Shown here piece by piece: positions 55,933 to 64,000 of a stretch of DNA of 64,000 bases (positions are counted from its first letter, which is position 1; each line of letters opens with the position of its first letter). The translations under genes were made by a program, and so were the position numbers. The notes beneath the pieces were generated by a model. The model worked only from the letters and a program-made list of their open reading frames with translations. It made no database searches and had not been told where the DNA came from. The DNA comes from Gongronella butleri (Eukaryota; Mucoromycota; Mucoromycetes; Mucorales; Cunninghamellaceae), in contig JAIWZP010000060.1 in the NCBI GenBank assembly GCA_025201375.1, positions 92,401 to 156,400 on the forward strand, read 5' to 3'.

Positions 55933-58900
55933 CTATAAACCGTCCTTGGCCAACAATTCCACCATGGCTTGCACCACACCAGACGACGAAACTAGTAATA
56001 TGCATAGAAAAAAAGAGGTCAGTCAAACTAAAATGAGACAACACATGAAAAACACTTACCGTCTGCCTGCGGGTCGTGGATTTTGGCGTCCAATTCCACG
56101 GAAAAGAGGCGCTTCAGTTGGTTGACGAGGACACCGACGCGCGACCATGCGCGGAAACGGACCCAGTTGCCCTGGCCAATCGTCAAGCCGCGACCCTGGT
56201 GATCCACCTGCACCTGGCCGCCGAAAAAGAGCAATGCATAGTTGGGCACCTCGGTGCCGTCGCGCAGAAACGTCTTGGATGTGGCCATGCGCGAAAAGTA
56301 CGTCAGGTACGCGGCATCATACTGGTTGTGATTGAACAAGATGGACGACGGATGCAAAAAGACGCGTCCTAGAATAGAAACAAAAAGCAATGAGACGCGC
56401 CTTTTCGCCTTTTTTTTTGTCCTTGGTCTTTTTTTTTTTACCATCATCCTTGGTATAATACTTGAATTCGCGCGCATCCTTTTTGCGCTCGACGGTGCCA
56501 CTGATGATCTTGTCATATTTTGTTTCTGGGGTCTTGATGCGTGCGAGGTGCGGATTGAGGCCAGCAAACACAATGGCCTTGAGCAGGTTGATGTGGTCGA
56601 CATTGACATTGTAGTGGTCGTGCTTGCTGCGCGTGTAGAACCCAATGTCCGCGAGGGCATCGGCGTACTGGCGCCGCAGCGCCTGGATCTCGTTCATGGT
56701 AGCAAACGACACGTAATTCGACTCGCAGAATTGCCGCGCCGCGCGCATCCCTTGCTGCTTGATCGCCGCGTGCCATCCATCGTACGCGCGCTGGTCTGTC
56801 AGCCAATCGCTGCGACCAAAGAAGAATTGCTCGCGGGCCCTATGAAAAAAATGGTCAATTGAACCCGCAAACCATAAAAAGAGAGAGAGAGAGAGAAAAA
56901 AAGAAAAAAAATGAGGTCTTACTTGCGCGCCTCCTCGCGTTTGTCCATGGGCGAGACAAAGGGGCTCTTTAGCGACATGGTGGCGGCAATGGTCAAAATC
57001 GGATCCAAGCATTGGAAGATGGCGCCAAGCAGCAGCATTTTGCTAATACGCAGATCGGCAGGGATCGACGCCTACAAGGAGGAATCAAGAAAAAAAATGA
57101 GAAAATGGTTCACTTGGTTTTTTTCTTTTCTTTTTTTCGTTTCTCTTCGTTTTCTTTTTCTTTTTCGCGCACCATGTGTGTGCCGAGGGGCGTCAATTGC
57201 TCCATGTCATCGAGGGCGTCGACGGCCTTTAGAGTATTGACGGCTGTTTCGAGTGCGGCGACGGACGGCGGGTCAATTGCCTTGCGGAGGAAGGGGACGA
57301 CGTCTTTTTCGCCCATGGCCTTGACTTGCAGACACAATTGTTCGAGAGGCGTGCGCAGAAGCTCTGGGGTCTGTTGCGGTGCCATCTTGTCGTGCTCGGT
57401 GGCGCGTGTGAACATTTTGAAGCACTGACCAGGGCGCGTACGGCCTGCACGACCGCGGCGCTGCTTGCACGACGCGCGCGACGCATACGTCTCGACGAGA
57501 TGCATCATGTTGCTACGCGGATCGTATTGCGTCTCCTTGACGCGGCCGCTGTCAATCACATACACCATCCCGTCAATCGTAATCGACGTTTCTGCCACGT
57601 TGGTCGCCACAACCACCTTGCGTGCCCCGGCGGGAGCGCGTTTGAACACACGTGCTTGCTCCGCAGGCGCCAATGCCGAGTGCAATGGTACCACCTCGAG
57701 CTTCTTGCCACGCACTTGCTGTTGGACCATCTCACAGCACTTTTTGATCTCCATGGCACCAGGCATAAAGATCAGAATACCCGGACGCGTGCCTTGGTCG
57801 TCCACCACTTGGCCCGCATCCTGCGAAACAATGTACTCGACCGTCTTGGCAACAAGATCGTAATCAATGCCGTCCTGAGATCGATATTTTGCAAGCCAAT
57901 GCACTGTCTTTTCATCGTATCCGAGAGCCAGATACGGCTTTTGCCAAGCAGCCCACTTGCTCTCCTTTTCATCCTCGTTGTCTTCTTGCACGGCCACGGT
58001 GGCCGCTACCTTGGCACGCGTCTCGTCCGAAATCGCCAGCGGCGAGCCAACAGACAGCATTTGCAGCACGTCCTCCATATAGCTACACAAAAAAAAGGGG
58101 GATCAATCGCTGAAAAAAAAGAGCATAAACACAAAACGCCTTCTTACAAATCTTGGACAGGGTGCGTGAAACCAGGGATGGTCAAGCAAGGCGAGCCTCC
58201 AAAGTAATCTGCGCGTGAAAAAAGAAAAAAAAAAAGTGAATTTGCGCTCTTTTTATCTGTTTTTTTTTTTTTTTTTTGGCCGATTTACCTGAGAAGAGCT
58301 CTTGGTTGATGGTGGCACTCATCAACACGATCTTGATGTCCTTTCGCTTCTGCATCAGCTCGCGCAGCAAGACCAGCAAAAAATCGCTGTCGACTATTAT
58401 AAAAAGTGAGAAAAAAAGGGTCGAATGGGCCATTGGGTCCCTCTTTTTTACCTGAGCGTTCGTGCACTTCATCGACCATGATATGGCTGATGCCCTGCAG
58501 CATGGGGTCGCTCTGCAGACGGCGCAGCAGCACACCGGTCGTGACAAATTGCAAGCGCGTCGCCTTGGACACCTTTGTCTCGCCACGAATCGCGTAACCG
58601 ACCGTGTCGCCAATGGATTCACATCGCTCCGCAGCCACGCGCTCTACACAAAAAAAAAAAAAATGAGCAATGAGTAAACCTGGCAAATTGAGGGGAGGAG
58701 TGTAAAAAAAGAAACGAAAAGATATCTTACCAGCGACACCAATGGCAGAGATTTTGCGTGGTTGCGTACAGATGATCTGGCATGTCGAGCCGTGGCCCTG
58801 GTTAATTCGGTCGTCCAGAATGAATTGAGGCACCTGGGTGGTTTTGCCTAAGGGGGAAAGGGGAATTGAGCGTGTTTTTCTAATGATTTTTTTGTTTTTT

Positions 58901-61022
58901 CTCTTTTTCTCTTTTTTTTTTTTCAATGCTTACCACAGCCTGTTTCACCCGAGACAATGGTGACTTGGTGCTTGTTGACGGCACGGACGACTTTTTCTTC
59001 AAAGGTAGCGGCAGGGAGCTTTGCACGAACTTTTGCAAAGGGTGCGTATGCGTCCGAGGCGTGCATAGCGTTGAGAGCCTCGATGAGCTGGGTGTTTTGA
59101 GCATTGTCGTTCTTTGCAGGCCCCGAGCGATGATGATGATTGCGGCGCTGCTTCTTTTGCTTGCGATGGGTGTTGCTGAGCCACTCTTGGTGCATGAGCA
59201 GCATGCCATCCGTGACTTTGCGCAGCTTGGGTGGATGGGCAATCATGTCGTTTGCGTGATCTTGCAGCCATTCTGCGCACATGTAGATCATGGGCGTGCC
59301 CAAATGGTGCTGCGCCTCTTGCACGAGGCCCTGGATCATGGCAAGCTTCAAATAGGATGGCAAGCCGTCGCATTGGATCATAAACACAGGCAGCGCATCA
59401 GGATATTGGCCCAAGGACGCATCCGTCGTGGTCGCAAACATGACATCCAAGATGAGCGGGTGTTGCGGGTGCTTGGCGTCCAAACGCACGGGGATATGCA
59501 CCTTGAAATGGCGCCGCCCATCCTCATCCTGGGCCTCGATGAAATTCGCGTCGTAAATCGACTGCAGCGTCATCTTTTCTTCGTCAATAAACGTGGCGCG
59601 CATCTCGTCGTCCGTGATCGTCGGCTCCAATGGCTCCTGCTCGCCTTGTTGCTCTTGTTCTTCGTCGCCAAGCGCCAATTGTCGCTGCAGCCACAGCAAC
59701 GCCACATCGTCACGCTCACCATGTGCCTTCATCGCCTCGTCGCACGCCGCAGAAGGGTACCCGAGCTCGTTCATCCGCTTGATCCGCCAGTCGCGGCTCA
59801 GCGACTCCACCGTGTGCGAAATCGTCGTCATCTTGGGATTGTAGCTCGCATGCAAGAATTGACTCGGCAAATCTAAATGTTAAAAAAAACCGCGTCAGAC
59901 AAGTTTGTTTTGTGTTTTTTTTTTTTTTGCAATGGACGGACCATCCTCAGGCACATGCAGACCTAAAGAAAAAGAAAGAAAAAGAAAAAAAAATAAGACC
60001 ATTTGGACGCGTCGTTTTTCGTGTTTTTTTTTTCCAATTTTACACAACCAATCCAGCGCAGCATTGACGTCTGTACAATACTCGAGTGCTTCTTGGGCGT
60101 GGGTTTTGCGGAATCCCATGGCGACAAGCTTGTTGACAATGTCGTTGGCTTGTTGCTTTGGCAATGGCTGTTTCACGGGCTCGTAGATGGCTGCCGACTG
60201 GCGCACGACGTGCTCGACCATCTCACGATTCTCGGAAGCCATGTGGATGGTTGGCAGGCTTGCCCAGAACTTGCGCACGGCGTCGTCATCTTGCTCGGGA
60301 TGGACAGACAGGCCACTGACGGATTTTTTCGAGCCATTGGACGACGAATTCGAAGAGTTTGTGCTCTCCTGAAGAGGCACGAGCGCCGACGGGGGCAATG
60401 GGATGGCTGCGTGGCCGCGCTCCTTGGGCGGTAATTCCTTGTCGCGCTTGTTGCCTGATTTGCCGGCAGGCGCGGGTGGTTGCGCATTAAAGGGGTCGGC
60501 GGCATATTGCCAGGAGTTGGCAGGTGTCTTCCACTCGTCGAATTGACGCCAATAATCGCGATACTGTGGCGGCAGGATCCGGTACATGGGCACGTGAGAA
60601 TTTACCCGATGCAGTGCATAAGTTGCCGCAGCATGGCGAGCCTCAATGGCTGTCGGAAGGCTGATCTCCGGCGGAGGCGTCAACGTCACAATCTGCATCT
60701 GCGCCGTCTTTTTGTTGCGCTTGCTCAGACGCACCGTACCGAGGCATCCGCTCTTTTTTTGGCTCATGTCAATCACAGGCTTCTCCCATCCATTCTTCTG
60801 CGCATGCTCGTGCAACAGCGTCACAGGCGTCTTGCCCGTCCACTGTCCAAAGATCGACTTTTTGTTGTCATTCGCCCCATTCGTCGCCTCGGCTGCCGCC
60901 GCGGCTGCTGCACCGCCCTTGCCAACGCCCTTTTTGCCGCCCAACGTGCCACCTTTGCCACTCAGCGTGCTCGTCGTCGCATTACTCGAGTTTATCTTGC
61001 CCTTGCTCTTCTTGCTGGACAT
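55933..61022 (-). CDS. DHX57: DHX57-like DExH-box RNA helicase with UBA and RWD domains
   Basis: Twelve exons (61022-60044, 59962-59942, 59872-58934, 58847-58731, 58643-58452, 58393-58289, 58208-58148, 58082-57173, 57071-56923, 56839-56442, 56368-56060, 55991-55933) keep frame and encode 1412 residues. Domains in order: a disordered Ala/Lys-rich start; UBA (ANDIVNKLVAMGFRKTHAQEAL); RWD (DEEKMTLQSIYDANFIE); helicase core with SGETGCGKTTQVPQ, TQPRKISAIGVA, DEVHERS in place of DEAH, LMSATIN, VVVATNVAETSITIDG and QRRGRAGRTRPG; then winged-helix/HA2 and OB-fold parts. This arrangement is that of DHX57 and yeast YLR419W, and the length fits. Substrates are unknown. Exon 2 is only 21 bp and its donor, GTCCGT, is unusual. 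Confidence 0.92.
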
Positions 61023-61555
61023 GCCAATGCGCCAAAAAAAAAAAAGAAAAAAAAAAAAGAGGAAAGAAGAGGTACGATTTTCAAAAATTGAGAGCCCGCC
61101 CCCCTTTTTTTGTCTTTTGTGAATGCGAGCTGTCAAATGTCCACCAGGCCCCCATTGTGTCTAAAAATCAGGCCGTGGTTCGCCTCATTTGATTCCTTGT
61201 GATTAAGAGCAATCAATGGAGCGACGCCTTGCTCTATGCATTGTTTTTTAACGCGTTAAATGCTGTAAATTTTGTAAAAGACGTAAAAAAGGTGGAATTG
61301 GCCGCCTTTTGGCATATTTTTTAAGTTACGATAACACGTCGCGCGCGTCACTCCATGCAGGACGCGATTGTGTCGCGTCCAATCGCACCCAAAGGTATTT
61401 AAAAGAGGTGAAAATGAGTAATTTGAAAGAAAAAAGCTTTTTAATTGGAGAAGGGTGGGGGTGGGGAGGGGGCAAAAATGTAAATGTACAAGGTATTGTT
61501 GGTCTATGAAAAAAAAAGTGAAAGAATGGAAGCGAAAAAAAAGAGCACACACTCT
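61023..61555. other. Intergenic 0.5 kb, no gene seen
   Basis: Helicase promoter and Mia40 3' region. G-rich on the + strand near 61450-61480. No gene recognised. Confidence 0.5.
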
Positions 61556-62128
61556 TTAGGCGAACCAAGAAGAGAACCACGACGAAGACGACGAGGACTC
61601 TTCAAAAGGCGACGACGCGGTGACGTCGTCCTTTTTGGGCTCCTCGGCGGCGTCTTCTTCCTTGGGTTGCTCAGCAGCCTTTGGCGCTTCGTCATCATTG
61701 TCCTCGTCATCGTCCAATTCGTCGCCATACACGTCGGGGTGCTCGCGGAAGCAGTCCTGCATCGCCTTGAACTTTTCAACGCAATCCACGCCCTTGGGTT
61801 CCGCCTCGGAATACACAAAGCAGCTGAATGCCGCCTTGAATTGCTCGCCACAGGGACCCTGAGCCATGCCGCCGAGACCTAGCAAAAGAATAAAAGGGTA
61901 AATAACGCTGTAAACAGGCCAATACCAGGCCAAAACCAGCTACTTACAAGGACAATCCCAGTTGATTTCACCAGTCTCAGGGTCGTACGCCGCCGCAGAA
62001 GGGTCCACATTCTCGTCGGCCGCCGCCTGCTCCTTGGACACAGGCACAGACTCTTCTTGCTGGCTGTCAACATATTCCTTGTCCACAAACACCACCGTGT
62101 CCTTGCCGTCCTTGGTTGCGTACGCCAT
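61556..62128 (-). CDS. MIA40: Mia40/CHCHD4 disulfide relay oxidoreductase
   Basis: Two exons (62128-61948, 61878-61556) encode 167 residues. The redox-active CPC motif is at residues 59-61, formed across the splice junction (CP|C), and the twin Cx9C helices follow (C70-C80 [11 protein letters not shown] and C93-C103 [11 protein letters not shown]). The tail is acidic and Ser-rich and ends [13 protein letters not shown]. Mia40 oxidises incoming proteins such as small Tims in the mitochondrial intermembrane space. Yeast Mia40 has an N-terminal presequence and membrane anchor (about 400 residues); this protein lacks both and is short like animal CHCHD4, an arrangement known from other early lineages. 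The start was chosen at ATG 62128, the only one near the exon start. Confidence 0.93.
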
Positions 62129-62275
62129 GTTCAATAAGAGATGTAGAGAGAGAAAGAGAGGGAAAAAAAAAGTGAAAGGGGACCAAGGGGGAAATCGTCC
62201 TGATTAGCAATCAAACCAAAAAGAAAAAGAAAGAAATAGAAAAAATGGGAGAAAAAGACCCAATTCATGCTAGCC

Positions 62276-62350
62276 ATGTCGGCCGGGGGGTGGCTGCGAC
62301 GAGGATTTGAATCTCCGCTCCTGGTAAGGCAAGCAGCTTTATGCTGCGCG
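62276..62350 (-). tRNA. tRNA-like B-box sequence, doubtful
   Basis: On the minus strand GATTCAAATCC resembles a tRNA T-loop/B-box and is followed by CGTCGCAGCC, which could be an acceptor 3' strand. GCGCAGCATAAAGCTGC upstream vaguely resembles an A-box and D-arm. The T-stem has only three pairs, the anticodon stem does not pair and no 5' acceptor strand matches, so this is at best a decayed tRNA or tRNA-derived element. Confidence 0.15.
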
Positions 62351-62439
62351 TATGGCGGGATTGGCGCAAGACGAACATACCGGACAAAAGGATCACTTTT
62401 TCTCAAGTTTATCCTGGTAGATTTGCCCCAGCAATTCTA

Positions 62440-63960
62440 ATTAAAAACTAGTTGGATGATGGACACAAAAAGACATCATTGTAAAGATTTTGTGGTGATC
62501 GGACAGCACAATCCCGCGCGTTGTCTGTAAAATGACAGAAATGGCGGGTTTATTAGCACGATTTTCCTAGACTTTTAATATGATTGCAAGCCAGGTGTGT
62601 TTGAGCCTGCAACGTCTATGAAGCACGTCCGTCTCAAATTTGATTATGATCGGATCACTGTAAAGCCGAGCTATCGCGAATGGCTGATTTTTGGAATCGT
62701 TGATGCCTTTTCAAGGCTCGAACTCATGCACGTGCGCATCGAGTATTCTGCAGACCAAATGCGCTTCGGTTACTCTATTAACGTGCTGGGCAATACCAAG
62801 CAAGCTTGGAATTGTAATGATCGAGAAAATCACGTAAAATGTTGATTTGCTGGTTTTTTGCTTATTCTTGAGTGAATTAACAATGTATCGATGGCATCCT
62901 CTCGTAGATAAAATGCGCTCCTATTGCTTCGCTAACGCGCTGGGCAATGCAAAGAATGATTAGAAATGCAATGATGAAGAAAATCGCGTCAGAGCTTGAT
63001 TTGCTGTTTTTGTTTAGTTTTGAACGTGTACACAATGCACAAGTTCATCCCTCCTTTGAATCAACTAATTCCACGCCTTGTCGTTCGAATGAGCCCACTC
63101 TTGGCGCGCTGTGATCACCGGACGACATGCAATCATCTTTTTTGAAAACCACGAATTTTCCTAGGAGTACAGTCGACGAGTTGAAAATGGTGAACTGATC
63201 GCCACGCCTTTCAATCACATACTGAGCCACCCTCTCATAACCGATAGAAATGCTGTAAAACCCAAAGGTCTATGGACGCGTTCTCGCGTAAAACGCGAAA
63301 AGCTGCTATTTTTCAGCTCAAGGTAAACTCAACGAGGATTGGACGCAGCACCTTGAAAGTCATTTTATCAGAAAGAGCACGGCTTGAAGCATACGTGGGC
63401 ACCAATGATCTCTGAAAGAAGATGCGTTTTGGCAGCATTGACGCGACCGCAAAGTTAGGCCTACGGTTGCGACGCGTGAAAACCCGCGTCAGACGTCGGG
63501 TTGAACACGCCTGCTCCTAATCAAATCCATATATATGGAGCTTCTTTTGCTAGTGGACACGTCAGCGGAGCTCGATGGACGTGTTTTTCCTGCACAATTC
63601 GCTGTTGAAATTTAAAACAAAATCGCACATTGCTCGTGATTCAACATATGGACTGTCCTCTTTTTTGGCATTTTTGTCGGTTTTCCTATGCCCTTCATCT
63701 TGTGTGTAAGTTTGGCGCAATTCTGGAGACCCATATTTCACATTTTGGTTTGGGAGCTCAAAACGGTCAAAATTTGATCTTGCGTGTTGCGCGCTTCAAT
63801 TCCTTGCGATTTGCGTAAATTGAGTCCAGCTCGCGGTATTCAGCCCCTCTGTTCACGAGAAGACACGTTTGGTGCCTTTTCGGTGCCTGGCGGGCGAGTT
63901 ACACTTCAAAGGATCGCCATAAATAGTACCTCTAATGAGTTTCCATGACTTTGTTCTTCA
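62440..63960 (+). repeat. Dispersed repeat R3 copy c, with R1-related leader
   Basis: From about 63077 to 63960 this matches 22980-23960 closely (CTCTCATAACCGATAGAAAT, GAGGATTGGAC, ATCAGAAAGAGCACGGC). The part before, 62440-63070, shows weaker similarity to the middle of R1 copy c (TTATGATCGGATCACTGTAAAG against TTACGATCCGATCAAAACCG). It includes an internal near-duplication (CAATGCAAAGAATGA...AAAATCGCGTCA against CAATACCAAGCAAGC...AAAATCACGTAAA). No intact gene is present. Confidence 0.75.
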
Positions 63961-64000
63961 AGCGGTCTCAAATTTGAACGAGCTGATGTCTGAGGCAACG

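Noticed and set aside
58926..59876. Plus-strand open frame of 316 codons, and a similar one at 57326-58207
   Set aside because: Both are antisense to DHX57-like helicase exons; the minus-strand frames carry the helicase motifs.
62276..62350. Functional tRNA gene
   Set aside because: Only the B-box-like part fits; the stems do not pair and there is no 5' acceptor strand.

Overview
The window is nuclear DNA of a fungus, most likely an early-diverging lineage (Mucoromycota, Mucorales-like). The evidence is many short spliceosomal introns (about 60-165 bp) with long T-tracts, fungal families (Zn2Cys6 regulator, Ecl1-like, Kre9/KNH-like wall protein, Dal5-like permease) beside families rare in Dikarya but usual in early-diverging fungi and animals (CNOT11, GT49 LARGE-like, GT31). 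Assignment below phylum is not possible from the sequence alone. All exon joins reported here were made by hand; each uses a GT-AG or GC-AG boundary and keeps the reading frame from start to stop.

Layout: 1-556 end of a TFIIB gene (+); 1023-4486 GH35 beta-galactosidase (+); 5520-6101 secreted Kre9/KNH-like protein (+); 6310-9190 a repeat island (nested minisatellite and dispersed repeats); 11608-14371 Slm1-like F-BAR/PH protein (+); 15533-15978 small orphan (-); 16587-18412 GT49 glycosyltransferase (-); 21049-22443 three-repeat Myb factor (+); 22980-23960 dispersed repeat; 24376-26576 MFS permease (-); 28607-32539 TTC7/Ypp1-like TPR protein (-); 33368-34339 ARF1 (-); 35224-37661 Zn2Cys6 regulator (-); 37869-38609 TRAPP subunit Bet5 (-); 39285-41545 a second repeat island with a MITE-like element and a nested solo LTR, each with exact target-site duplications; 42699-47158 a five-exon Fanzor (eukaryotic TnpB relative, putative RNA-guided nuclease); 47560-48830 repeats; 49965-50546 Tim13 (+); 50660-52139 CNOT11 (-); 52746-53549 GT31 glycosyltransferase (-); 55012-55413 Ecl1-like (-); 55933-61022 DHX57-like DExH helicase (-); 61556-62128 Mia40 (-); 62440-63960 repeat.

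Most genes are single-copy housekeeping genes that are not co-functional as a block: general transcription (TFIIB), mRNA decay (CNOT11), vesicle traffic (ARF1, Bet5), phosphoinositide signalling (Ypp1/TTC7 supports PI4P synthesis; Slm1 binds PI(4,5)P2), mitochondrial intermembrane-space import (Mia40 and its substrate class, Tim13) and glycan handling (GH35, GT49, GT31, KNH-like).

The most notable object is the Fanzor gene. It reads open across five exons (1383 codons), keeps a RuvC-I Asp, a relocated Glu, a CxxC...CxxC zinc ribbon and a RuvC-III Asp, and carries a large alanine-rich insertion. It lies between two islands of the same dispersed repeat, but I could not find inverted repeats that delimit a transposon carrying it.
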